A DNA stretch of 64,000 nucleotides from PGZG01 sp046292765 (lineage in GTDB: Bacteria > Pseudomonadota > Gammaproteobacteria > Pseudomonadales > Alcanivoracaceae): NCBI GenBank assembly GCA_046292765.1, contig JBKBQA010000001.1, positions 682,001 to 746,000 of the forward strand, given 5' to 3'. This document shows positions 36,327 through 45,207 of this stretch, in pieces. Numbering within the stretch: position 1 is the stretch's first letter; every line of letters starts with the position of its first letter. The notes beneath the pieces were generated by a model. It saw only the letters and a list, made by a program, of their open reading frames with translations, made no database searches and was not told where the DNA came from. The position numbers and the translations under genes are program-made.

Positions 36327-37415
36327 ATGGATACCTACGACAGCGCTTACCGGCAATTATTTTCTCATCAGGAGATCGTCCGTGATCTTTTGTCCGGCTT
36401 CGTGCCCTTTGACTGGGTGCAGGAACTTGATCTGGCCACGCTGGAAAAGGTCAGCGGCTCGCTGGTCAGCGATGATCTGCGATCACGATCCAGTGATGTG
36501 ATCTGGCGTGTGCGTTGGGGCGAGGCGTGGCTGTATATCTATCTGTTGATCGAGTTCCAGTCGACGGTGGATCCGTTTATGGCGGTGCGGCTGCAAACCT
36601 ACATCGGTCTGCTCTATCAGGATCTGCTGAAAACCCGGCAGCTGGATCGCGGCAAGTTGCCTCCGGTGTTGCCGGTGGTGCTGTACAACGGCTCGTCGCG
36701 GTGGCAGGCGGCCACCGAACTGTCAGCACTGATTCATGCTGGCCCGCCATCATTGCTGGAATATCAGCCGAACCTGCGTTATCTGCTGCTGGATGAGGGC
36801 GCCTGGGCGGATCAGGATCTCCCCGCCCATAACCTGGTGGCGGCGATCTTCCGGTTGGAAAACAGTCGCTCGCCGGAGGCCATGCAGACGGTGGTGGCGC
36901 GCCTGGTAGAGTGGTTGACGGAGCCTGAGCAGGAGCCGCTGCGTCGCAGCTTGACTGAGTGGCTGCGACGGGTGGTCTTGCCCCGGCGGGTGCCTGAGGG
37001 CACTATTTTTCCTGAGATTCACAGCTTGCAGGAGATGCATAACATGCTGGCTGAACGTGTAAAAGAATGGCAAGAGGAGTACCGCCTGCGAGGCTTGGCG
37101 GAGGGTCGTGCTCAGGGTTTGTCTGAGGGGCGTGCTGAAGGCTTGTCAGAAGGTCGTGCAAAGGGCTTGGAAGAAGGCCGGGAAGTGGGCCGGGAATTGG
37201 GCCGGGAAGAAGGCCGGGAAGAAGGCCGGGAAGAAGGCCGGGAAGAAGGCCTGCTGGAAGGCGAGCGGGCCCTGTTTCGGCGCCTGTTGCAACGTCGCTT
37301 CAGCACAGTTGCTGCGGAGGTTGAGGAGCGGATCACCGCGGCCTCTGTTATAGAATTGGAAGCCTGGTCCGACCGCCTTCTCGAAGCCGCCCGGCTGGAG
37401 GACGTGTTCCGCTAA
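36327..37415 (+). CDS. Rpn/PD-(D/E)XK nuclease-family transposase-like protein
   Basis: 362 residues of the recombination-promoting nuclease (Rpn, YhgA-like) family. DTYDSAYRQLFSH and LPPVLPVVLYNGSSRW are family hallmarks; Asp57 (SSDVIWRVR) and EFQ (76-78) form the PD-(D/E)XK site. The C-terminal third contains EGRAxGLSEGRA and GREEGREE repeats, usual for this family. Start at 36327 is chosen from the family N-terminus; an ATG at 36297 is possible. It overlaps the convergent WYL-1 gene by 4 bp at the stops. Confidence 0.85.
   Translation: MDTYDSAYRQLFSHQEIVRDLLSGFVPFDWVQELDLATLEKVSGSLVSDDLRSRSSDVIWRVRWGEAWLYIYLLIEFQSTVDPFMAVRLQTYIGLLYQDLLKTRQLDRGKLPPVLPVVLYNGSSRWQAATELSALIHAGPPSLLEYQPNLRYLLLDEGAWADQDLPAHNLVAAIFRLENSRSPEAMQTVVARLVEWLTEPEQEPLRRSLTEWLRRVVLPRRVPEGTIFPEIHSLQEMHNMLAERVKEWQEEYRLRGLAEGRAQGLSEGRAEGLSEGRAKGLEEGREVGRELGREEGREEGREEGREEGLLEGERALFRRLLQRRFSTVAAEVEERITAASVIELEAWSDRLLEAARLEDVFR
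37177..37251 (+). repeat. 12-bp tandem repeats inside the Rpn gene
   Basis: Six consecutive GCCGGGAA-type 12-bp units, the last four identical (GCCGGGAAGAAG, 37201-37248), encoding the GREE repeats. The unit keeps the frame, so copy-number change would lengthen or shorten the charged C-terminal helix without inactivating the gene. Confidence 0.85.
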
Positions 37416-38680
37416 CGGTAGCGGGCCAGGGTCTGCTTCAGGTGCTCGCGGATGTGCTCTCGCAGGCGCTCCGGCGCCAGCACTTCCACCCGGTGCCCGC
37501 GGCCGAGGATCCATTCGATCAGCTGCCAGGTGATGCGGGTGTCCGGCAGGATCAGTTCCCAGTCTCCAACGGCATTCAGGGCCGGGCCGATCTGGCTGCG
37601 GGAAAGACGGCTGTCCTGGAGGTCACGAATCAGGTTATCGGCCACCGCGGGTTCGCTACTCAGCACGCGCAAGCGCACCTCCACAGGTGCATCACCGTCA
37701 CCGTTGAAGGCGACAATATCCATGCCGCCACTGTGTAGCCAGGGCATCACCCGGAACGCCTCGGGTACGCTGCTTTTCTGTTCGGACAGGCTGATCGAGC
37801 GGAAACGGTGCAACAGGTACTGGCGTAGCGGGCCGTCCTGACGGTTGTCCGGTTTGCCGAGGGCATAGATTTTCGGCAGCCGGAACACCACACCCCAGGG
37901 GTGCAGCAATACGGTGCGGGCTTCCCCCGGGGTGGATTCGTATTCGCCCTGCACGCATTTGCCTTCGGCGATGGCGTGATAGAGCAGGTTGAGAAAGTCC
38001 TCGTTGTATTGCGGGTCGATCAGGCGCTGGCCGCGCTGGAAGATGGCAATACGTTCCAGTACCCGTTGCCAGTTCTCCTGCCCCTGTTTGCTGCGCGACT
38101 GGATCACGTCGCGGGCGTGGTTCAGGGTGGCACTAAGTGCTTCGTAGTGTTCGGTGGGAATGAATTCCATCAGAAAGCGGTTGGCCATCAGCAGTGCCAG
38201 CGATTCCGGGATGCCGGGACGGCCGGGAATGGCGCGCGGTCCCTTGCCCTTGCCGCTGGTGCTGGCGTCCGGTTGCAGGCTGTACTGGTAGCCCTGCTTT
38301 GGCGTGCCGCTACGCAGGATGAAGGTGTTCTGGATCGGCAACAGGTCGCGCTGCTCGCAGGCCTCGCTGTTGTGGCTGCTGGATTCCCACAAATCTTTCA
38401 GGTCGCGCCCAACGCTTTTCTTTTTCGCTTCATCGCTCATCACCTTGTCCGGGTCGGCGATATGAAAGGCGCCCGCCTGTTCCAGATGCTTGCGGATTTC
38501 CGGCTCGCTGCGCGGCTGCGGCGATTCGGCCAGGTAGCGCAGGATCTCGAGGCGGCGGAAGAAGGTTTCCAGATCTTTGGGGGCTGCTCGGGTGGGCGTC
38601 ATGCGGGGTCTGCCATCCATGGGATACATGCTGTTGATCAGGGCTACGTTATCGCCCAATCTTCGTAGGCGGTCAACCAT
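37412..38680 (-). CDS. WYL-domain transcriptional regulator (WYL-1)
   Basis: About 422 residues. An N-terminal helix-turn-helix region (DLETFFRRLEILRYLAESPQPRS; SVGRDLKDLW) is followed by a central WYL domain (KCVQGEYEST...LHPWGVVFRLPKIYALG...LLHRFRSISL) and a WCX-like C-terminal tail (ILPDTRITWQLIEWILGRG). WYL proteins sense a nucleic-acid or nucleotide signal and control defence or DNA-damage genes. The start is uncertain: ATG codons at 38680, 38629, 38620 and 38602 are all in frame and none has a strong ribosome site. It diverges from DUF2779 across palindrome site 5. Confidence 0.85.
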   Translation of the reverse strand: MVDRLRRLGDNVALINSMYPMDGRPRMTPTRAAPKDLETFFRRLEILRYLAESPQPRSEPEIRKHLEQAGAFHIADPDKVMSDEAKKKSVGRDLKDLWESSSHNSEACEQRDLLPIQNTFILRSGTPKQGYQYSLQPDASTSGKGKGPRAIPGRPGIPESLALLMANRFLMEFIPTEHYEALSATLNHARDVIQSRSKQGQENWQRVLERIAIFQRGQRLIDPQYNEDFLNLLYHAIAEGKCVQGEYESTPGEARTVLLHPWGVVFRLPKIYALGKPDNRQDGPLRQYLLHRFRSISLSEQKSSVPEAFRVMPWLHSGGMDIVAFNGDGDAPVEVRLRVLSSEPAVADNLIRDLQDSRLSRSQIGPALNAVGDWELILPDTRITWQLIEWILGRGHRVEVLAPERLREHIREHLKQTLARYR

Positions 38681-38713
38681 TGGTCTCTGGCTCTGTGCAG
38701 AGCGGCATCCGAG

Positions 38714-38747
38714 TAGGACAGATTCTGTCGCAACTCGCGGGGAGAAT
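38714..38747 (+). promoter_or_regulatory. Shared palindrome, site 5, with -10, upstream of DUF2779
   Basis: TAGGACA-GATTC-TGTCGCA at 38714-38732, one arm of each variant of the motif, then 9 bp and GAGAAT (38742-38747), about 30 bp before the DUF2779 start. It is also just upstream of the WYL-1 start on the other strand and could serve in autoregulation. Confidence 0.65.
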
Positions 38748-38777
38748 GGCGCTCTGTGAGGCTTTTCGGAGTGGTGA

Positions 38778-40229
38778 ATGCGTACGATTTCCAAGTCCCG
38801 TTTCATGTCGGGTCGTCAGTGTCCGAAGCGTTTGTGGCAGGAAATCCATCATCCCGAGCGGGCCGATGGGCTGGCGGCGGGTACCGAATTCACCTTCTAT
38901 CAGGGGCACGAGGTTGGCGCGCTGGCACGCGAGTGGCGTGGTGACGGCGTGCTGATTGAGCTTGATCGCAGCAACATTGGCAAGGCGCTGGCGGAGACGC
39001 GTCAGGCCATGGCTGCCGGCGCCCGGCGAATCTACGAGGCCACCTTTGAGTATCAGGGCTTTCTGGCACTGGCGGATGTGATCGAGAAAAAGCGCGACGG
39101 CAGCTGGCGGCTGATCGAGGTAAAGGCCACCACTCGGGCCAAGGACGTCCATGTGCCGGATCTCGCTTTTCAGGCCTGGCTGATGACCCGCAATGGTCTG
39201 GCGGTATCAGAAACGGCGGTGGTGCATCTGCACAGTCAGGCGGTGTGGCCGGAGGACGAGTTGCTGACACTGACCGGCAACACCCGTGAGGTGCTGTCGT
39301 CGGTGCCGGAGGTGGCGGCCGAGGCAAGGAAAATGGCAAAGCTGATTGCCTCCACCACTGAGCCGGATATCGCACCCGGTGCGCACTGCAGTCACCCTTA
39401 CCCCTGCACCTTCCAGCGCTACTGCTGGCGCGATGTGCCGGGCGATCATCTCGGCGTGATTCCGCGGTTGTCGGCGCAGAAGCTGGCGCAGTTGCAGGCC
39501 CGTGGCTGGGCCCGGGTGGCAGAGATCGCTGATGTCTCGCTGTTGTCGGTGGCGCAGCGCCGCTGGGTGTCGGCGATGCAGAGCGGCCAGCCGTATGTGG
39601 ATGAGGCGGCCATCCGCAATTGGCTTGATGCGCTGGAATATCCGCTCTATTCCCTTGATTTCGAAACGGTGGCCTACGCGGTACCGCGCTGGAAAGGTGT
39701 CTCGCCCTATCAGCAGATTCCGTTTCAGTTCAGTTGCCATCGCCTGGGCCCGCGCGGTGCGCTCAGTCATCGTGACTATTTGCATTCCGGCCAAGATGAC
39801 CCCCGTGCGGCGCTCGCCGATGCACTGATTGAGTCAGTTGGCGACAGCGGTTCGATCCTTGCCTGGAACGCCAGCTTTGAGAAGCGGGTGATTGGCGAGC
39901 TGGCGGCCTGCTTTCCGCGCAAGCGTGCCGCCCTGATGCGGATTGCCGAGCGACTGGTGGATCTGATGGATGTGTTTCGGAGCTGGTATCTGCATCCTGA
40001 ATGCATGGGGTCGTCGTCCATCAAGGTGGTGGGCAAAGCGGTGCTGGGCGAGCAGGCAGACTATGCTTCGCTCGCTATTGGTTCCGGCGATCAGGCCTAT
40101 GTTGCCTGGCACGAGCGTGTCTTTGCCGACGGCGGCCCGGAGCTTGTGCAGGCATTGCGGGAATACTGCAAGCAGGACACGCTGCTACCATTGCAGTTAC
40201 TCGGTTTTCTCCGTGATCGCTTTTTGTAG
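38778..40229 (+). CDS. DUF2779 protein: Cas4-like nuclease plus exonuclease-like domain
   Basis: 483 residues. The N-terminal half is RecB/Cas4-like: LADVIEKKRDGSWRLIEVKA gives the D...EVK catalytic core, and Cys residues at RQCPKR and CSHPYPCTFQRYC are placed as in Fe-S Cas4 nucleases. The C-terminal half is DUF2779, with YSLDFET, SILAWNASFEK and EYCKQDT resembling the DEDD residues of RNase-H-fold exonucleases. GGAG precedes the ATG at 38778. Two different nuclease sites in one chain suggest DNA-end processing. Confidence 0.88.
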   Translation: MRTISKSRFMSGRQCPKRLWQEIHHPERADGLAAGTEFTFYQGHEVGALAREWRGDGVLIELDRSNIGKALAETRQAMAAGARRIYEATFEYQGFLALADVIEKKRDGSWRLIEVKATTRAKDVHVPDLAFQAWLMTRNGLAVSETAVVHLHSQAVWPEDELLTLTGNTREVLSSVPEVAAEARKMAKLIASTTEPDIAPGAHCSHPYPCTFQRYCWRDVPGDHLGVIPRLSAQKLAQLQARGWARVAEIADVSLLSVAQRRWVSAMQSGQPYVDEAAIRNWLDALEYPLYSLDFETVAYAVPRWKGVSPYQQIPFQFSCHRLGPRGALSHRDYLHSGQDDPRAALADALIESVGDSGSILAWNASFEKRVIGELAACFPRKRAALMRIAERLVDLMDVFRSWYLHPECMGSSSIKVVGKAVLGEQADYASLAIGSGDQAYVAWHERVFADGGPELVQALREYCKQDTLLPLQLLGFLRDRFL

Positions 40230-40279
40230 CAGCGCTCTCGGGCATCGGACAATCGCTGCAGGAGCGCCCCCTCCTACAA
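40224..40279. repeat. Degenerate REP-pair-like element between convergent genes
   Basis: TTGTAG (40224-40229) and CTACAA (40274-40279) bound a GC-rich stretch with AGCGCTC and GGAGCGCC arms. The stop codons of DUF2779 and of the NERD helicase lie in the two ends. It resembles the paired extragenic palindromes of Pseudomonas-type genomes and may act as a two-way terminator. Confidence 0.45.
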
Positions 40280-41899
40280 GGCTTGGCTGAGGGCTTGCAG
40301 GGCGCTGGGGGTGAAGATCAACGTCAGTGCCAGCCGGGCACGGGTCATGCCGACATAGAGACGGCGACGGGCATCATCCTCGAGTGCGCTGAAGTCGATT
40401 TCTGCCAGTACCACCGCCGGAGATTGCAGGCCCTTGAAGCGGTGCAGTGAATCCACCCGCAGTTCACCCTCGGTGTAGAGCTGGTTGCCGTTGCTGTCGT
40501 AGCGGCCACTGAAGCGGCGGGTGCGCCAACGGCCGATCTGGCTTTGCTGTAGCAAGGTGGATGAGCCATAGCCGTGATAACTGAGCACCGTGATGTCGGC
40601 CAGCGGGTAGCCTTTATCCAGCAGTCTCTGCACCGCCTGTGCCACTTTCTCTTCCAGCTCTTCAGTGGTGGCTTGATCGAACGATGGCATCTCGCCCGAA
40701 ACGGCAGATGCCGGAATGTCTGGTGGATCAAGCTGCAGCAGTTGGTTGGTTGCCAGCACGATCTCTCGGCTGCTGCGATAATTTTCCAGCAGCGTGAGTT
40801 GGGCGGTGGTGGCGGGGCAGTGTGATTGCTGCTGGAATAGCGCCTGATTGGCATCTTCGAGCCAGAGCAGTCGCCCGGTGGGCTTCAGCAGGTGTTCTAC
40901 CAGCGCGGTCTGACTGGCGGAAAAATCCTGTCCTTCATCCACGATGATCATGTCATATTGCCGTTCGACGCTGACAGGTCGGCCAATAAATTCGGCACGA
41001 CGCTGATCGAATGCATCGCGGCCCAGTGCAGGATTAAATTCGCCACGTGGCAGAGGCAAAAGCTCGGTGAGGCGATCCACGGTCATCACCGAGCCAAGCG
41101 AACGCAGGGTACGGGCGACTCCATCGGCCAGTGGTCGGTTAAAGCACAGATACAGCACCTGTTCACCGCGACTGCGGGCATCGCGGAACAGACTCTGGCC
41201 GATCAGCGTCTTGCCGGATCCAGCGCGACCACGGATGCAAACTCGCCATGGCGTTAAGGTCAGCCGCCGCAGTACGGCGATCAGTGCCTGGCCTTCCTGC
41301 TGGTAGCGCTGTTCGATTCGCAGCGAGGCGACATCAGGATCCTGCACAATGGCCGCCGTGTTGTGCAGGAAGTCGAGCACTTGTTGATGCAGATCCGGAT
41401 TGTCGGGGGCGTCGAGAAGATGCTGGATGATGTCGGGCAGTTGTCCGGCACGGGTGCGATCCACTACCCGCTCCGCCTGTACGCTGACGGCGCTGATGTC
41501 ATGAACCCGATAGTCGGGCAGATAGATCAGGTAATCTACGGGCAAGGCGGTGCCGTGCTGCTGCTGGCTCCACTGTCGCTTCACCGCGTCAATGGTGCGA
41601 CGGGTTTGAGCGAGTACTGATTTTGGTTGCTGGTTGTAGCGTTTGATCAGATCGTTCTTCTCAACACTGAGACCACCGTTTTTCTGCTCGATCAGCAGCA
41701 GCTGACCGGACCGCGCCAGTACGGCGATGTCGATCTCACCAAAATAGGCGCCACCGCCATTGTGCGTGGCGGCCCAGCCGAGCCCGGCAAACAGTTCGAG
41801 GTCATCCGGCAGGGCTTCTTCAAGCCAGCCCAAGGTGGCTTTCTCTTCATCGTGCAGGCAGTCCAGTTGCTGCCAGTCTGCGGGCGTGATCCGGGCCAT
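40274..41899 (-). CDS. NERD nuclease-SF1 helicase fusion
   Basis: 541 residues. Residues ~20-110 form a nuclease-related (NERD) domain, with GEIDIAVLARSGQLLLIEQK giving the D...ExK site. A UvrD-like helicase follows: Walker A RGRAGSGKT (~223), motif II IIVDEGQDFS, LEDANQALF, HRFKGLQSPAVVL and YVGMTRAR. AAGGAGATTTC precedes the ATG at 41899. It diverges from AAA-2; palindrome site 6 lies 86 bp upstream but its -10 faces the other way. Confidence 0.9.
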   Translation of the reverse strand: MARITPADWQQLDCLHDEEKATLGWLEEALPDDLELFAGLGWAATHNGGGAYFGEIDIAVLARSGQLLLIEQKNGGLSVEKNDLIKRYNQQPKSVLAQTRRTIDAVKRQWSQQQHGTALPVDYLIYLPDYRVHDISAVSVQAERVVDRTRAGQLPDIIQHLLDAPDNPDLHQQVLDFLHNTAAIVQDPDVASLRIEQRYQQEGQALIAVLRRLTLTPWRVCIRGRAGSGKTLIGQSLFRDARSRGEQVLYLCFNRPLADGVARTLRSLGSVMTVDRLTELLPLPRGEFNPALGRDAFDQRRAEFIGRPVSVERQYDMIIVDEGQDFSASQTALVEHLLKPTGRLLWLEDANQALFQQQSHCPATTAQLTLLENYRSSREIVLATNQLLQLDPPDIPASAVSGEMPSFDQATTEELEEKVAQAVQRLLDKGYPLADITVLSYHGYGSSTLLQQSQIGRWRTRRFSGRYDSNGNQLYTEGELRVDSLHRFKGLQSPAVVLAEIDFSALEDDARRRLYVGMTRARLALTLIFTPSALQALSQAL

Positions 41900-41984
41900 G
41901 AAATCTCCTTCTTATTCAGGAGCATACAGTGCCGTTTGCCGGGCTGGCGGTCAATCACTGACGGCATTGGCTGCCCAATTTCTA

Positions 41985-42018
41985 TGCGACAGAAAGTGTC
42001 GCACATTGCCGCTATTCT
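41985..42018 (+). promoter_or_regulatory. Shared palindrome, site 6, perfect copy, upstream of AAA-2
   Basis: TGCGACA-GAAAG-TGTCGCA at 41985-42003, a perfect 7+7 palindrome, then 9 bp and TATTCT (42013-42018). Transcription would begin about 30 bp before the ATG of AAA-2. This is the best copy and defines the consensus. Confidence 0.75.
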
Positions 42019-42056
42019 GTATTTCACACCGCATCCACTTTTTTCGGAGGTACAGC

Positions 42057-44168
42057 ATGGAAATCGATCTGATTCGTCATCGCCGTCGCAAGGCACACGT
42101 TGACAGCACGGGGATTGCCAGCAGCCTTATTCGTTATTGGGTTGCTCAGGTGCTGTCGACGCCGTCGGCCTGGCGCAAAGGCTGGTGCCGTCATGAGCAG
42201 CGCTTCGAGCATGATGAGTTGCTGGAATTGCTCCGCTTCGCTCCATCCCGGGAGGGCAAGCTGCGTCGGCCGCCGAAGGCGCTGTCCGGCATCCTCTCTG
42301 CGCAACCGCTCGCCGAGCTGCTGGCGGCCGATGATATCTATCGCAATCTGAGTCGGCTGGGTGAGCGCCTTTCTCTCAGCGAGGCGGAGCGACGGCTGTT
42401 GGCATTTTCCAGCCACATGCACGTCAGTGGTTTGATGTATCAGGCCTGTGAGCTGGTGTCGGACTGTTCAGTGCGGGAACTGATCAGCTGTCTGGCGCGG
42501 TTCATTGATATGCCGGAGAGTGAGGTTAGGGAAGCAGTGGGACCGGAAGGTGTGCTGCGGCTATCGCGTCTGCTGGTGATCAATCACAGCGGCAACTTCC
42601 GCAATGCTGATCTCACTGATGCGATTCACATCGAAGGTGAACTGCATGAAGTGCTGCAAATCCCCGATGTGCCGGAGACGTTGCTGGCAAGCCTGTTCTA
42701 TCGTCTTGGCGAGCCGGCAACTTTGTCTCTGGATGATTTTGTCGAGCATGCAGATGAGGTGGCCATGCTGCGCCGATTGCTTGCACGGGCGGTAGCCGAG
42801 AAGCGCATCGGCATCAATCTGTTGATCTATGGCCCGCCGGGCACCGGCAAGACCCAGCTGGTGCGGGTTCTGGCAGAATCCCTTGGCTTGCAACTGGCGC
42901 AAGTGCCGGAAACGGATCGCGATGGTGACGGCATTTCCGCCCAGGGGCGGCTTGGCCGCTATAGCGCCTGTCAGCGGGCGTTGGCTCAGGATTCACAGAC
43001 GCTGGTGGCGTTCGATGAGGCCGAAGATTGTCTGTGTGATGCCCGGGCCGGGTTTTTCTTTGTCGCACCCCGCCAGACGCCTAAGGCTGGTGTGATCCGT
43101 CTGCTGGAAAGTAACCCCCGTCCGACCTTGTGGATATCCAATCGCGTCGACATGGATGAGGCGTTTCTGCGTCGATTTACCCATGTGCTCGAGATCGGCA
43201 GTCCGGGGCCGAAACAGCGTCAGCGACTGGTGCGGGAGGCACTGGCCGGGGTGCCGGTGTCGCCGGCGTTTCTCGACAGCGCCGCGCGGCTGGAGAAGGT
43301 GTCGCCGGCCATTCTCCATGCCAGTCTGGAATTCGCCCGGTTGGCGGGTGAAGGTGATGAGGATGTAGAGCGCCTTATGGCCCATAGCCTGAACGCTCGT
43401 TTCGCCGCGCTCGATCGACCGGAGCGGCTGCGGGTGGAGACCCATCCCGGGTTGCCCTGGCGAGCACAGTGCCTGCGCGCTAGCGAGGATGTGGCCGTCT
43501 TGATCGAGGAGGTGAATGCCGAGGTGCCAGTGCGTTTTTGCCTGCATGGCGCGCCGGGCACCGGCAAGACCGCATGGGCGCAGCAACTGGCGGACCGCCT
43601 TGGTCGGCCCTTGATGGTGCGGCAGGCGTCTGATCTGCTGAACATGTATGTCGGCAACACCGAGAAACTGATCGCCGCCATGTTTCATGAAGCGGAACAG
43701 GAGGGTGCGTTGCTGCTTGTGGATGAAGCCGACAGTTTTATCGGCAGTCGCCGTGAGGCGCGGCAGAGCTGGGAAGTGTCCCACGTTAACCAGTTTCTGG
43801 CGTCCATGGAGCGCTATCAGGGTCTGTTCATCGCCACCACCAACCTGCTGGAGCGGGTGGATGATGCTGCCATGCGGCGTTTTGACTACCTGATACGATT
43901 CGATTATCTGGATGTCGAGGGCGCCCAGCTGTTGTTGGAGGATCTCGCCGCCGCCTACAGTATTGTGCTGCCGCCAGCGGAGATCCAGCGCGCCATGCTG
44001 CAGGACCTGAAGCAGCTTACACCGGGAGATTTTGCCGCGCTTTATCGGCGATTGCGGGTGCGACGTCAGCATCCTGACGCGGTCGGGCTGGTGGCGATGT
44101 TGCGAGACAGCGTGGCCTACAAAAACCGTGACGCCAAGCCGATCGGGTTTGCTGCGGCGCTGCACTGA
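42057..44168 (+). CDS. Double-AAA+ ATPase (AAA-2), paralogue of AAA-1
   Basis: 703 residues from the ATG at 42057 behind GGAGGTACAGC; the open frame upstream is not coding. Two AAA+ modules: GPPGTGKTQ (~258) with VAFDEAED, and GAPGTGKTA (~497) with LLVDEADSF and IATTNLLERVDDAAMRRFDY. It aligns along its length with AAA-1 at 34078, the first module being more diverged. The pair could form one mixed ring or two rings with different partners. It converges on WYL-2. Confidence 0.88.
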   Translation: MEIDLIRHRRRKAHVDSTGIASSLIRYWVAQVLSTPSAWRKGWCRHEQRFEHDELLELLRFAPSREGKLRRPPKALSGILSAQPLAELLAADDIYRNLSRLGERLSLSEAERRLLAFSSHMHVSGLMYQACELVSDCSVRELISCLARFIDMPESEVREAVGPEGVLRLSRLLVINHSGNFRNADLTDAIHIEGELHEVLQIPDVPETLLASLFYRLGEPATLSLDDFVEHADEVAMLRRLLARAVAEKRIGINLLIYGPPGTGKTQLVRVLAESLGLQLAQVPETDRDGDGISAQGRLGRYSACQRALAQDSQTLVAFDEAEDCLCDARAGFFFVAPRQTPKAGVIRLLESNPRPTLWISNRVDMDEAFLRRFTHVLEIGSPGPKQRQRLVREALAGVPVSPAFLDSAARLEKVSPAILHASLEFARLAGEGDEDVERLMAHSLNARFAALDRPERLRVETHPGLPWRAQCLRASEDVAVLIEEVNAEVPVRFCLHGAPGTGKTAWAQQLADRLGRPLMVRQASDLLNMYVGNTEKLIAAMFHEAEQEGALLLVDEADSFIGSRREARQSWEVSHVNQFLASMERYQGLFIATTNLLERVDDAAMRRFDYLIRFDYLDVEGAQLLLEDLAAAYSIVLPPAEIQRAMLQDLKQLTPGDFAALYRRLRVRRQHPDAVGLVAMLRDSVAYKNRDAKPIGFAAALH

Positions 44169-44186
44169 TCAGCGCAGGCGGTGTGC

Positions 44187-45188
44187 TCAGTAGCGAGCCG
44201 CCGCCTGCTTCAGGGCACTGCCGATGCGGGTGCGCAGGCTTTTCGGTGCCAGCACTTCGACGTTGGCGCCAAAGCCCTGAATCCACCAGCACAGCTCTTC
44301 GGTGTTGCGCACTTCCGCGCTCACCGTCACGGCACCACGATTGTCATCAGACAGGTTCTGTTCTGGCGTCAATGGTGTTTCCTTCAGGTGATCGCCAGCG
44401 CCGTTATAGAAGCGCAGCTTCAGCTTGATCATGTCGCCCTGCGGCAGCTCAAGCACGCCGCCGTCGATGTAGTCCCTCAGGCTGAAGGGCAGGTTGTTGA
44501 TCCGTTCATCGAATTTTTTGGCCTTGTGAATCCGGTGCATGGCGAACAGCCGGAAGTCAGTGTAATCACCACAGCTTGCGACCAGATAGGTCACCAGTCC
44601 GCGGTCAATAATGGCTCGCGGATGGAGCCGATAATCCTTTTTTTGCGGCCCATACTGGAGGTCGAGTTGCTGACCTCTCAGGGCAGCATCAAAAACGGTT
44701 TCCAGCACGGCAGGATGGATGTGGGAGGGCGCCAGTGGCATGCCGCGCGGAATAAAGGCCACCCGTCGAGACCAGGGTTCCACTCCCGCCGGGGTGTTGG
44801 TTTTAAGCCAGTGTTCCGCGCTGTCGATTAATGGCGTGACCTTGCTGCGAGCTGCCGGGGGCAATAACCGGGCGACATAGCGACCGACCAGATCCCACAC
44901 CACGGCCATGCTGGCGTCCAGGTTGGTCACCATCAGATGCTTGTCCTTGCGCAACGCCCAGCGGTGCGGCCGACTGCTGTCATCGCATTCGATCAGCGGG
45001 CCAAACTCGCGGGATTCCGCCAGCAGCTTCAGGTCGCGTTCCACCGAGCGCTTGTCGATCAGATGGCCTTCCTGTTCCAGCGCTGCATGCAAGTCGCCGC
45101 AGGTGGTGAACTGCGGGCTGCGCGGCAGGTTGGCGATGATGCTGAGCAAACGCAGTGTCTTGCTGCCGATGGTATCGCGGGCGGCCAT
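44187..45188 (-). CDS. WYL-domain transcriptional regulator (WYL-2)
   Basis: 333 residues with an N-terminal helix-turn-helix (TCGDLHAALEQEGHLIDKRSVERDLKLL), a WYL domain (LDLQYGPQKKDYRLHPRAIIDRG...FRLFAMHRIHKA) and a WCX tail (EELCWWIQGFGANVEVLAP). AGGAGCCACTCC precedes the ATG. Shorter than and distinct from WYL-1. It follows the DUF4870-like gene by 19 bp, suggesting one transcript, and has no copy of the palindrome near its start. Confidence 0.88.
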   Translation of the reverse strand: MAARDTIGSKTLRLLSIIANLPRSPQFTTCGDLHAALEQEGHLIDKRSVERDLKLLAESREFGPLIECDDSSRPHRWALRKDKHLMVTNLDASMAVVWDLVGRYVARLLPPAARSKVTPLIDSAEHWLKTNTPAGVEPWSRRVAFIPRGMPLAPSHIHPAVLETVFDAALRGQQLDLQYGPQKKDYRLHPRAIIDRGLVTYLVASCGDYTDFRLFAMHRIHKAKKFDERINNLPFSLRDYIDGGVLELPQGDMIKLKLRFYNGAGDHLKETPLTPEQNLSDDNRGAVTVSAEVRNTEELCWWIQGFGANVEVLAPKSLRTRIGSALKQAAARY

Positions 45189-45207
45189 GGAGTGGCTCCT
45201 CAGCCGA

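Noticed and set aside
37177..37251. CRISPR array
   Set aside because: The repeats are contiguous 12-bp units in a coding frame with no spacers.
40243..40262. TCGGACA-ATCGC-TGCAGGA as a further palindrome copy
   Set aside because: Right arm does not match and it lies between convergent genes, within a REP-like element.
42993..44165. 390-codon minus-strand frame
   Set aside because: Antisense to AAA-2.
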